This document shows, piece after piece, positions 11,122-18,233 of a stretch of DNA of 64,000 nucleotides. The stretch spans positions 55,100 to 119,099 of the forward strand of contig JAJYBI010000009.1 of the NCBI GenBank assembly GCA_021779095.1, written 5' to 3'. Under the pieces are notes generated by a model, which saw only the letters and a program-made list of their open reading frames with translations, had not been told where the DNA came from and ran no database searches. Made by a program: the position numbers and the translations under genes. Source of the DNA: Deltaproteobacteria bacterium. Lineage in GTDB: Bacteria; Desulfobacterota; Desulfuromonadia; Geobacterales; JAJYBI01. Within the stretch, counting starts at the first letter, position 1, and the number at the start of each line of letters is the position of its first letter.

Positions 11122-12105
11122 TTGCAGCGTACCGGCTTCACCACAACCATCCCCCTCGAGATCCTCGTTGCCGCAGACCGCATCCCCGTCGACCTGAACA
11201 ACGTCTTCATCACCAGCGCCCGGAGCCACGAGATGATCGAGGACGCGGAGCTGGACGGCTTTCCCCGCACCGTCTGCGGCTGGATCAAGGGGATCTACGC
11301 CGCCGCGCTGGAAAGCGGCATCCACGAGGTGATCGCCGTCACGGAGGGGGACTGCAGCTACACGAAGGCGCTCATGGAGGTGCTCTCGGTGCGCGGCGTC
11401 GCCACCGTCCCCTTCGCCTACCCCCAGGGGCGGGACGCGGGGACCCTGCGCCACGAAATGGAGCGGCTCATGGGGCACTACGGCGTCTCGTGGGACGGTG
11501 TCCGCCGGGCGAAGGAGCGGCTCGACGCCATCCGCCGGGAGGTAAAGGAGATCGACCGGCTCACCTGGGAGGAGGACCGGGTCACGGGGGAGGAGAACCA
11601 CTACTTCCAGGTCTGCACCTCGGACATGAACGGCGACTGCGACCGGTTCGCCGCCGAGGTGACCGGGTTTCTCGCCGAGGCAAGGGCGCGCGCCCCGCGC
11701 ACCGAGCGATTACGGCTCGCCTACATCGGCGTCCCCCCCATGACGGCGGGGCTCTACCCGTTCCTGGAATCAAAGGGGGCGCGGGTCGTGTTCAACGAGA
11801 CCCAGCGCCAGTTCGCCATGCCCTACGGCATCGACGACCTGGTGGAGCAGTACCGCGCCTATACCTACCCCTACGATATCTTCCACCGGCTCGCCGACGT
11901 CCTGATGGAGCTGGAGCGGCGGCGGGTGGACGGGGTGATCCATTACGTCCAGTCGTTCTGCTTCCGCCAGATCGAGGATATGATCGTGCGCACCAAGCTC
12001 CCGCTCCCGATCCTCACCCTGGAGGGGGACAAGCCGGGACCGCTGGACGCCCGGACAAAGATCCGGATCGAGGGGTTCCTGGAGATGCTGGAGGAGCGGC
12101 AGTGA
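11122..12105 (+). CDS. 2-hydroxyacyl-CoA dehydratase / HgdB-like subunit
   Basis: 327 aa, TTG start 4 nt after the preceding stop. Features of the HgdB/BcrB/BadE iron-sulfur subunit family: cysteines in TVCGWIKG, EGDCSYTK and YVQSFCFRQ at the spacing expected of cluster ligands, and VPPMTAGLYPFLE in the second Rossmann-like half. It is shorter than classical dehydratase subunits (380-430 aa) and no second subunit is adjacent, so the substrate is unknown. It overlaps (GTGA) the activator ATPase gene, supporting a two-component, ATP-driven one-electron reductase/dehydratase. Confidence 0.82.
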   Translation: MQRTGFTTTIPLEILVAADRIPVDLNNVFITSARSHEMIEDAELDGFPRTVCGWIKGIYAAALESGIHEVIAVTEGDCSYTKALMEVLSVRGVATVPFAYPQGRDAGTLRHEMERLMGHYGVSWDGVRRAKERLDAIRREVKEIDRLTWEEDRVTGEENHYFQVCTSDMNGDCDRFAAEVTGFLAEARARAPRTERLRLAYIGVPPMTAGLYPFLESKGARVVFNETQRQFAMPYGIDDLVEQYRAYTYPYDIFHRLADVLMELERRRVDGVIHYVQSFCFRQIEDMIVRTKLPLPILTLEGDKPGPLDARTKIRIEGFLEMLEERQ

Positions 12106-12866
12106 GGATCGGCATCGACCTGGGAAGCCGGATGGCCAAGTTCGCCCTCCTGGACGGGGAGACGGTGGTCCGCACCGCCGCGCATGACACCATCGGCTTC
12201 TACAAGCGGTACGGACGCCTGGAGGGCGACGAGCTGGTGCTTGACCTGGCAGCCACCGGCATCTTCACGCCGACGGAGCTTTCCGGCGCCGTCCTCACCG
12301 TCACCGGCTACGGCCGCAACACCCTGAACCTCAGGGGCGCGAAGGTGGTCTCCGAGATCCGCGCCCACGTGGCCGGCGCCCGGCTCCAGACAGGACTGAA
12401 GGATTTCACCATGCTGGACATGGGGGGACAGGACACCAAGGTGGCGCAGGTCAGGGACGGGCGGCTCGCGGATTTCGTCATGAACGACAAGTGCGCCGCC
12501 TCCAGCGGCCGCTACCTGGAGAACATGGCCGCCATCCTGGAGGTGGACCTGGACGAGCTCTCCTCCCACAGCGACGACCCGGTCCCGCTGGATGCCACCT
12601 GCGGCATCTTCGGCGAATCGGAGCTGATCGGCCAGATCCTGCGCGGCTTTCCCACCGCCCGGCTCTGCGCCGGGGTGAACCAGACGCTCGTGCGGCGGGT
12701 GCTCCCGATGCTGCGGCGGTTTCCGTCGGAGACCCTGGTGCTCACCGGCGGCGTGGCCCGAAACCGCGCGCTGGTCCGGCTCCTGCAGGCGGAGCTGGGG
12801 CAGGAGATCGTCGTACCGGAACACCCCCAGCACAACGGCGCCATCGGCTGCGCCGCCATGGGGTGA
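12102..12866 (+). CDS. BadF/HgdC-type ATPase activator of the dehydratase-like subunit
   Basis: 254 aa from a GTG at 12102 (GGAGGAG just upstream), overlapping the stop of the upstream gene. ASKHA-fold ATPase: phosphate loops IGIDLGSRMAKFALL and MLDMGGQDTK, cluster-ligand cysteines in NDKCAASSGRYLE and DATCGIFGESELIG, and LTGGVARN. Homodimers of this family hold one [4Fe-4S] between subunits and use ATP hydrolysis to push an electron into the partner. Paired with the HgdB-like gene; length is normal for the family. Confidence 0.9.
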   Translation: MRIGIDLGSRMAKFALLDGETVVRTAAHDTIGFYKRYGRLEGDELVLDLAATGIFTPTELSGAVLTVTGYGRNTLNLRGAKVVSEIRAHVAGARLQTGLKDFTMLDMGGQDTKVAQVRDGRLADFVMNDKCAASSGRYLENMAAILEVDLDELSSHSDDPVPLDATCGIFGESELIGQILRGFPTARLCAGVNQTLVRRVLPMLRRFPSETLVLTGGVARNRALVRLLQAELGQEIVVPEHPQHNGAIGCAAMG

Positions 12867-12907
12867 CGGCGCCCGGCAGGATGAGCCAATCCTTTCCAGA
12901 CCACGTT

Positions 12908-13003
12908 CCTCCCCCTTCAAGGGGGAGGCCAGGAGGGGGATGGGGTGTCTTGCGCCTGACTCCCCCCATCCCCACCCCAACCCTCCCCTTGAAGGGGAGG
13001 GAG
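12908..13003. repeat. paired palindromic (REP-like) element
   Basis: Two perfect GC-rich palindromes face each other: CCTCCCCCTTCAAGGGGGAGG at 12908-12928 (arms of 10 around a central base) and CCCTCCCCTTGAAGGGGAGG at 12981-13000. The intervening sequence (GGATGGGG ... CCCCATCC) is also complementary, so the whole block can fold. It fills the gap between the activator gene and the cytochrome gene. Confidence 0.7.
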
Positions 13004-13046
13004 TTTAATGTCTCATGACATTTTCAGGATCACGGAGGAAACATCC

Positions 13047-13346
13047 ATGAAGATCACCAAAAAAGACTGGGCGTTCATCGCCCTGGTCGTCGTCGTACTG
13101 GCCATATTCATCGTCATCTCCGGCCGGGAAAAGACGAAGAAGGTCCCGTTCGACGACACCCACAAGGTCTTCTACCAGAAGGCGGAGAACGGCCTGCCGG
13201 GCCAGAAGGAGGCCGACCTCGGCTGTCCCCAGTGCCACAACAACGAACAGGGGGGGATTCCCTTCCCCGCGAAGCACCCGGTCAAACCGAGCGCCGGCCC
13301 GATGAGCTGCCACCTGTGCCACAAGTACGACCGCTCCAAGCTCTGA
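13047..13346 (+). CDS. small membrane-anchored dihaem c-type cytochrome
   Basis: 99 aa from the ATG at 13047, which has CGGAGGAA 6 nt upstream; an earlier ATG at 13008 lacks a site. One N-terminal helix (DWAFIALVVVVLAIFIVIS, about 6-24) is an uncleaved anchor or signal, placing the rest in the periplasm. Two CxxCH haem-binding motifs, CPQCH and CHLCH, occur near residues 59 and 90, with extra histidines (DTHKVF, AKHPVKP) as likely distal ligands. Probably a small periplasmic electron-transfer protein. It lies between the dehydratase-like pair and a putative metallopeptidase; whether it serves that pair is unknown. Confidence 0.88.
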   Translation: MKITKKDWAFIALVVVVLAIFIVISGREKTKKVPFDDTHKVFYQKAENGLPGQKEADLGCPQCHNNEQGGIPFPAKHPVKPSAGPMSCHLCHKYDRSKL

Positions 13347-13359
13347 TTCGGACGGCGGC

Positions 13360-13944
13360 GTGACCACCCTCAACCTCACGGCGGCGCTGGAGCGGCTCGT
13401 CGCCGACATCGCCGGGCAGGCAGAGGAGTTCCGCCACGTGGACCCGGACCGGCTCCTCGTCTGCCTCTCCCCCACCCGGGGCGGCGGCGTGCACGGCACC
13501 TACGCCAAGATCCACCCGTTGCGGTTCCCGGGGGGCGAGACGACCTCCCGGGTCCGCCGGCGCGGCCGGTACTGGACCTGTACCATGCCCACCGTGACCC
13601 ACCAGGGGCGTGAGATGCTCTACGTCGTCTACTTCCTCGTCCCCCGCTTCTTCGACCTGTCGCTCAGGGAGAAGCTCATCACCGTCTTCCACGAGCTGTA
13701 CCACATCTCCCCCGCGTTCGACGGCGACATCCGCCGCTTCCCGGGGCGCAACTACGCCCACGGCAGCTCCACCCGCGCCTACAACCGGCGGATGGGGGAA
13801 CTGGTGGACGCCTGGCTCGCATTGGAACCCGATCCCGACATCCTCACCTTCCTGGACGGCGACATGGAAGCCCTGCGAAGTCGCCACACGGCGCTCGTCG
13901 GGCGGAAGATGACCGCCCCGCGCATCACGGTGACCCGCGCATGA
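13360..13944 (+). CDS. putative metallopeptidase (HExxH)
   Basis: 194 aa, GTG start. The centre holds VFHELYHISP, a HExxH zinc motif, followed by a conserved FDGDIRRFPGRNYAHGSS segment that could supply the third ligand. The N-terminal region (about 1-90) contains beta-rich RYWTCTMPTVTHQGREMLYVVYFLVPRF. No signal peptide, so cytoplasmic. The family resembles small conserved putative metallopeptidases of Geobacter relatives; the substrate is unknown. It overlaps the next gene by 4 nt (ATGA). Confidence 0.75.
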   Translation: MTTLNLTAALERLVADIAGQAEEFRHVDPDRLLVCLSPTRGGGVHGTYAKIHPLRFPGGETTSRVRRRGRYWTCTMPTVTHQGREMLYVVYFLVPRFFDLSLREKLITVFHELYHISPAFDGDIRRFPGRNYAHGSSTRAYNRRMGELVDAWLALEPDPDILTFLDGDMEALRSRHTALVGRKMTAPRITVTRA

Positions 13945-14609
13945 ACTCCTCTCCCGCACAAAATAGTCCTACGCAGGACCGGCTGTTCCGCACGGCCCGG
14001 CTCCTGGCGCTCATCACCATCGGCTGGAACGTGGTGGAAGGGCTCGTCTCCGTCTGGCTGGGTGCTGGGGACGACACCCTGGCGCTCTTCGGCTTCGGGC
14101 TCGACTCCTTCGTGGAGGTGATCTCCGGCATCGGCATCCTGCACATGGTGCTGCGGCTGCAGGCAAACCCCGGGGCCGTGCGCGACGCGTTCGAGCGGCG
14201 GGCGCTCCGGATCACCGGCGGGGCGTTCTACCTCCTGGCCGCCGGCCTCGCCGTTACCGCGCTCCTGAACGCGCTCCACGGCCACCGCCCGGAGACCACC
14301 CGCTGGGGGATCGTCGTCGCGCTCGTCTCCATGGCGGGCATGTGGTTCCTCATCCGCGAGAAGGTCAAGGTGGGGCGGCAGCTGGATTCCCCCGCCATCC
14401 TGGCGGACGCCGCCTGCAGCAAGGTCTGCCTCCAGCTCTCCGTCGCCCTCCTGATCGCCAGCGCCGGCTACGCCCTCACCGGCATCGCCCTCTTCGACGC
14501 CCTCGGCGGCGCCGTCATCGCCTGGTTTGCCTACCGGGAGGGACGGGAGGCGTTCGCCAAGGCCCGCAGCACGAACGGCTGCGGCTGCAGCTGCAGCTGC
14601 GGCGGGTAA
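13941..14609 (+). CDS. cation-efflux-like membrane protein with Cys-rich tail
   Basis: 222 aa, about five or six transmembrane helices (20-40, 55-75, 95-117, 125-142, 163-185, and possibly one near the C-terminus). FGLDSFVEVISGI in the second helix and LADAACSKVCLQLS in the fifth resemble the metal-site helices of cation diffusion facilitators (HxxxD/DxxxD), but with substitutions, and there is no cytoplasmic CDF domain. The last residues NGCGCSCSCGG form a CxCxC tail that could bind a soft metal. Inferred to be a metal-related transporter; substrate unknown. Co-translated with the metallopeptidase gene. Confidence 0.72.
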   Translation: MNSSPAQNSPTQDRLFRTARLLALITIGWNVVEGLVSVWLGAGDDTLALFGFGLDSFVEVISGIGILHMVLRLQANPGAVRDAFERRALRITGGAFYLLAAGLAVTALLNALHGHRPETTRWGIVVALVSMAGMWFLIREKVKVGRQLDSPAILADAACSKVCLQLSVALLIASAGYALTGIALFDALGGAVIAWFAYREGREAFAKARSTNGCGCSCSCGG

Positions 14610-14637
14610 TGTGCGCAATGACTCGCATGGAGATATC

Positions 14638-14844
14638 ATGGCCCGAACTACGGTAAAACTTCCGCAGGATCTGCTTGTCGAACTGATGTCACTCGTTCAG
14701 ACGCAAAGCAAGACCGAAGCGGTGATCATCGCTGTTAAGAACAAAATCCGTCGGCAAAAACTTGATAGTATCAAGGCGTTGGCCGGCAAGCTTGAGTTTA
14801 CGGCCGAGGCGGATACGCTACGACACGGTGACCATTCCGATTGA
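14638..14844 (+). CDS. orphan VapB-type (DUF2191) antitoxin
   Basis: 68 aa. ATG at 14638 follows GGAG. The ribbon (ARTTVKLPQDLL) and helices (QSKTEAVIIAVKNKIRRQKLDSIKALAGKLEF) match the short VapB antitoxins that bind their own promoter and VapC toxin. The C-terminal tail that would wrap the toxin is short (ADTLRHGDHSD). No PIN-domain toxin follows. Instead a second frame starts at GTG 14828 and stops after eight codons (see pseudogene entry). It marks the left border of the AT-rich island. Confidence 0.75.
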   Translation: MARTTVKLPQDLLVELMSLVQTQSKTEAVIIAVKNKIRRQKLDSIKALAGKLEFTAEADTLRHGDHSD

Positions 14845-14854
14845 TCCGCAGTAA
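14828..14854 (+). pseudogene. vapC 5' remnant
   Basis: Overlapping the antitoxin end, GTG at 14828 opens a frame reading V-T-I-P-I-D-P-Q then TAA. VapC toxins usually begin with a short hydrophobic strand and an invariant Asp in this position (for example MxLIDTS) and overlap vapB in just this way. The reading is that vapC was deleted after its first codons. The match is only a few residues long. Confidence 0.4.
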
Positions 14855-15082
14855 TCCGCATTTTCCGCCCCTATCTCATACCGCCAAGCGTCTCACTCCC
14901 GCCCGCAACAATCGATTCACTTTAACCCCGATTCATGTTACAACCGAGCAGTTGCACTGCCGCTACCGGTAAAGCAAGATCACGACACAGCACACCGGGA
15001 TGTGATGGATTGAGCACACATTCGTGAATCTGCCAACCATATAGATATAGATATGTTTGGTAACTGATCAAAAAACGACTTT

Positions 15083-15160
15083 CATCTACATGTATATAGA
15101 CGACACCCATCTAGCTGTATATAGATGTAACTACATGTATATGGTTCCATCTACATGAGG
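15083..15160. repeat. TACATGTA-type direct repeats
   Basis: Four related units in about 78 bp: CATCTACATGTATATAGA (15083-15100), CATCTAGCTGTATATAGATG (15108-15127), ACTACATGTATATGG (15130-15144) and CATCTACATGAGG (15148-15160), spaced 18-25 bp. Each contains or degenerates from the palindrome TACATGTA. A related AT run (atagatatagatatg) lies at 15041-15055. The block sits directly upstream of the first island gene, so an operator array is plausible. The rest of 14855-15199 shows no gene. Confidence 0.6.
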
Positions 15161-15199
15161 TCGTCCGCACAATAATTGGTTGTATCGGAGAAGATTAAT

Positions 15200-15865
15200 A
15201 TGCACGAACATCAAGAGAAGGAAAGTTACTATGTAGCCGCCGTTTTTTTGGCCATAGTATTAACTGCAATCGTTACTGTGGCGGCATGCGGGCAGGTGGC
15301 GTCCAATAAATGGGATATAGTCACTGGTGTTTCCACCGCAATATATACTACTATCACAGCTTTTTTATTATTCCTTGCTGCAAAACAATTTAAGTTACAC
15401 AACGATGTCGCAGCGGCAGATTTCGCACTGAAATTTAAACATGATTTCTTTACCGAAGAGACAAGGGGATTAATTTCACTTTTGGATTATGATCAGCTGG
15501 AGTTAGTAATTACAACTGACAAATTTGCATACTTTAAAATTAAACCAAAAACCAATGACGGTGTTTCATGTCATGACTTCATACATGGTAATAGAAACAA
15601 GTATTCATCTTATGAAATGGACGATTGGGTGCTTAATCACCTAGAAGATGTTTGGGTATTTTACACCAAAGGCGCATTGAGTCTGGATTATGTATATCAA
15701 GGTTTTAGTTATTACATTGAAGTTGTTATAGAAAACGACGAAATAAAGAAATACTTAAAGTGGCTAAGAAAAGAAGTTGCCCCTGATTTATATGAAGGAT
15801 TAGAGATGCTTTGTCATGCTGTAAAGGAAGAAGCTGTTAGGCGAAACTCTGATAAAGAAGGATAA
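15200..15865 (+). CDS. two-helix membrane protein, DUF4760-like
   Basis: 221 aa from the ATG at 15200 (CGGAG upstream). Two transmembrane helices (about 11-31, YYVAAVFLAIVLTAIVTVAACG, and 44-62, STAIYTTITAFLLFLAA) are followed by AKQFKLHNDVAAADFALKFKHDFFTEETR, a pattern seen in DUF4760-type proteins, and a cytoplasmic helical domain to the end. Such proteins are common in mobile and defence-rich regions but have no assigned role. AT-rich, unlike the flanking genes, so probably acquired. The repeat array at 15083-15160 is immediately upstream. Confidence 0.72.
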   Translation: MHEHQEKESYYVAAVFLAIVLTAIVTVAACGQVASNKWDIVTGVSTAIYTTITAFLLFLAAKQFKLHNDVAAADFALKFKHDFFTEETRGLISLLDYDQLELVITTDKFAYFKIKPKTNDGVSCHDFIHGNRNKYSSYEMDDWVLNHLEDVWVFYTKGALSLDYVYQGFSYYIEVVIENDEIKKYLKWLRKEVAPDLYEGLEMLCHAVKEEAVRRNSDKEG

Positions 15866-15918
15866 TGGGGCAAACCGGTTTTCGTTTTTTAAGTGAGAAA
15901 TGACGGAAGGGAAGTGAA

Positions 15919-15981
15919 GGGGTCGGGCTTCCAAGATGACAAGTTAACGACTCAATCTTAACGACTTGGATGCCCGACCCC
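15919..15981. repeat. palindromic REP-like element, GGGGTCGGGC family
   Basis: GGGGTCGGGC (15919-15928) pairs with GCCCGACCCC (15972-15981), and TCCAAG (15930-15935) with CTTGGA (15964-15969). The loop holds two copies of TTAACGACT. The stem-loop is directly followed by half of a different REP family (15991-16030). Confidence 0.75.
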
Positions 15982-15990
15982 ATTCCGGCT

Positions 15991-16030
15991 CTGTGAAGAA
16001 TGTAGACGCGACCCCGAAGAATCTTCCAAG
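15991..16030. repeat. right half of the 54-bp REP family
   Basis: TGTGAAGAATGTAGACGCGACCCCGAAGAATCTTCC matches the right arm and flank of the REP copies at 17528 and 19065, but the left arm is missing. It abuts the GGGGTCGGGC element, so the two families form a hybrid. Confidence 0.75.
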
Positions 16031-16038
16031 AGGATCTT

Positions 16039-16551
16039 ATGATATTTATCCAAGAAAATTCTTTTTTCAAAGAAAACGCTTTCTACTTCTGCTCAATGAT
16101 TCCCTTAATCATTAGGGTTTGTGTGATAGTTTATTATAGAAGTGAAATGATGAAGCCTCTTCCAAGCGGAACTAGGGATTCTGATGCATACAGAGGTTTT
16201 ATCTATGCCTTTTTAGCAATTAGCACAGCCGTATTGTTTGCTCTAACAATTTCCAATGCAAAAAGTGAAATCCACCTAAACAATGCTATTTTTGCTGCTG
16301 TTATCAGTTTTGTTGGATTTTATGCCTCGCTATCGATTCAAACTTACAAGTTTAATATTCTAGCTGAGCAAATATCAGATGGATTATTAGATAACTCCTG
16401 CTTTGCGTTATTTTTAGCTGTAATTGCAGTTCTATACGATGGCTACAAACTAACACAATTCGGCAACTCACTGATAACGTTAATGATTTTAACGTACTTT
16501 ATCGACTTTTCTATAAAAATGATATTAAACATCAAAGTGCTGAGGGGGTAG
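16039..16551 (+). CDS. hypothetical multi-helix membrane protein
   Basis: 170 aa; ATG follows GAGG (5 nt). Four or five hydrophobic segments: about 15-32, 53-70, 80-100, 118-135 and 143-165. No conserved catalytic residues are evident. The next gene starts 1 nt after this stop, so the two are translationally coupled and may act together. AT-rich composition marks it as part of the acquired island. Function unknown; a membrane effector or transport role cannot be told apart. Confidence 0.65.
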   Translation: MIFIQENSFFKENAFYFCSMIPLIIRVCVIVYYRSEMMKPLPSGTRDSDAYRGFIYAFLAISTAVLFALTISNAKSEIHLNNAIFAAVISFVGFYASLSIQTYKFNILAEQISDGLLDNSCFALFLAVIAVLYDGYKLTQFGNSLITLMILTYFIDFSIKMILNIKVLRG

Positions 16552-16552
16552 T

Positions 16553-16828
16553 ATGCGAATTAAAAAAATTAGAATTGGGAGAGATAGAATCAGCATTTGC
16601 GGTAAATTTATAGACGTAAAAGTTAAGATTACAAAGGAGAAGGGATGTTCAAAAGTCCTTATTTCGCCACTAGAAAAGGTTCCAAAAACACGCTATAAAA
16701 AGGTGTCTCTAGCTAGCATGGGGTTTAGATCGAAAGAATTAATAACTTCGATGGCCATAGAATATATGCGTTGTGAGATACACAGCTACACATTTCGCAG
16801 GGGAGATAAGTGTAAGTACTGTCCTTAG
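16553..16828 (+). CDS. small basic hypothetical protein, partner of the upstream membrane protein
   Basis: 91 aa, very Lys/Arg-rich (MRIKKIRIGRDRISI). It starts 1 nt after the preceding stop with a GAGGGGG ribosome site. The C-terminus RRGDKCKYCP has a CxxC pair and, with C76 and H78 upstream (RCEIHSY), could form a zinc site. A nucleic-acid or zinc-binding role is possible, but nothing decisive is visible. Unknown function. Confidence 0.6.
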   Translation: MRIKKIRIGRDRISICGKFIDVKVKITKEKGCSKVLISPLEKVPKTRYKKVSLASMGFRSKELITSMAIEYMRCEIHSYTFRRGDKCKYCP

Positions 16829-16954
16829 ACGTTTTAACTTCTTTCGTGACGAGAAAATTAGGAACGAAGCGCTTGTGCCTACCTACCTTTTGACAACCAG
16901 CGAGACACAAAATATCCAACCAGAAAGGGTATTTCCCCATTGGGAAGAGAAAAA

Positions 16955-17482
16955 ATGCACACTTCCAAGAGCATTCGCAGCATCAGTGATATTTTTTGCG
17001 GTCAAACCATCAACCTCCCTGAGAAGTCGGGCGTCTATGCTTTTTGGTGGATCGGGCCGAAGGAAGCGTTGATGGCTGCAAATAGACATATCGTCCTCAA
17101 AGGCCCTAAAGAGCTTCCTGTCAACGTTGAATACAAAGATTGGTGGCCACCTGAGCTCACATACCCATGTCTTTATGTTGGCAAGTCAACAAACATAAAG
17201 AATCGTTTCTCTCTTCATATCAAGCGCGGTTCACCGGGCAGACTCCATAAAGCACACCCAGGCAATGTAAAGGCAAAGCCATGCACAACGTCATGTCAGC
17301 TCCGCTTTGGAATTGAGCACGTGTTTCCAGATGAGGAAAACCCCCTTAACTTGATTTTTCGCCATGTCGGATTCTCATACCGCACAGACTTTCCAGAGAA
17401 TGCAATCGCAGAGCGCTTCTTTGAAGAAGACAGGTTAGTCGGCATCTGGAGGCCATGGTTCAACATCGACTCTGAGCGCTAA
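16955..17482 (+). CDS. GIY-YIG-like nuclease-domain protein
   Basis: 175 aa from ATG 16955 (GGAAGAG 5 nt upstream). Has the elements of a GIY-YIG fold: SGVYAFWWIG (the GIY strand), LYVGKSTNIKNRFSLHIKR (the YIG strand followed by the conserved Arg), and a late acidic AERFFEEDRLVGIWRPWFN that matches the catalytic Glu and the conserved Asn/Trp region. A 30-residue insertion separates the GIY and YIG strands. Activity is likely but not certain. It stands alone between the coupled pair and REP copy 17528. Confidence 0.75.
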   Translation: MHTSKSIRSISDIFCGQTINLPEKSGVYAFWWIGPKEALMAANRHIVLKGPKELPVNVEYKDWWPPELTYPCLYVGKSTNIKNRFSLHIKRGSPGRLHKAHPGNVKAKPCTTSCQLRFGIEHVFPDEENPLNLIFRHVGFSYRTDFPENAIAERFFEEDRLVGIWRPWFNIDSER

Positions 17483-17527
17483 TGCTGAATCTATCACTTT
17501 TTAACAGTCATGAGGAGCATTCCAGAA

Positions 17528-17581
17528 GGGTCAGGTCTACATTCTACATTTTCCATTTTGTGAAGAATGTAGACGCGACCC
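17528..17581. repeat. 54-bp REP-like palindrome, copy 1
   Basis: GGGTC-a-GGTCTACATTCT pairs with AGAATGTAGAC-gc-GACCC around an AT-rich loop (ACATTTTCCATTTTGTGA). Flanks CAGAA and CCGAAGAAT are also shared with the other copies. Any peptide read through it is spurious. Confidence 0.9.
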
Positions 17582-17678
17582 CGAAGAATATTTCGAGTGA
17601 CCAGTATCAAGTTATTCAGGGATATTTGGATTATAATTTTCTTTACAAACGACTATGTAAGTGTAGGAATTAAAATTT

Positions 17679-18152
17679 ATGATTAGATTAATGTGCGTGT
17701 TATTTGTATTGGTTGTTGGCATTGCTTTGTATGGATGCTATGGCGGTGATAGGTCAAAACAAATTGATCTGTCAGAGCATAAGCGTTTGGCGGATTATGC
17801 TATTAAAATAAATAAAAATACAGGCGTTAAATATTATTATCCAGACGGTGTGGCATTCGACTATGGGCACTTGATTAGCAGTATTGATATCGATTCAAAA
17901 TTTAAAATCTATAGCGCTGATATACATTCACTGGTAAATAAGCTAAAAAGTATGAAGTCGAGTATAGCAATAGGTAATGGCTATGTATCGTTTTACTATC
18001 ACGGTGATGCACTTGGTTCGGACGAGTTCTATGTAATTGTTAATAATAATAGATGGCTCGACAGCTTTAAGGCTGATAATAATAGGATTGGATTGCACGT
18101 TACCAGTGTCAGAAAAATAGATGAAGATTGGTATTATATTGTGGCGGATTGA
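17679..18152 (+). CDS. hypothetical lipoprotein
   Basis: 157 aa. Signal peptide MIRLMCVLFVLVVGIALYG then C20 in a lipobox (LYGC), so it is probably acylated and exported. The mature part is polar with regular DYGHLISSIDIDSKFKIY and FYYHGDALGSDEFYVIVNN stretches that suggest a small mixed alpha/beta domain. No known motif. AT-rich. Function unknown. Confidence 0.65.
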   Translation: MIRLMCVLFVLVVGIALYGCYGGDRSKQIDLSEHKRLADYAIKINKNTGVKYYYPDGVAFDYGHLISSIDIDSKFKIYSADIHSLVNKLKSMKSSIAIGNGYVSFYYHGDALGSDEFYVIVNNNRWLDSFKADNNRIGLHVTSVRKIDEDWYYIVAD

Positions 18153-18233
18153 TAATACGTTACGGAGATATTGCTCACGCAACTAACTCCTCTGGACAGA
18201 CAGCAATATTCTCCTACAAGAAGTGGTGAAGAA

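Noticed and set aside
15083..15160. CRISPR or replication iterons
   Set aside because: Units are diverged, spacing is short and irregular, and no Cas or Rep gene is near.
17482..17673. 63-codon frame after the GIY-YIG gene
   Set aside because: It runs through the REP palindrome; the peptide (STFYIFHFVKNVDATPKN) is typical spurious translation of this element.
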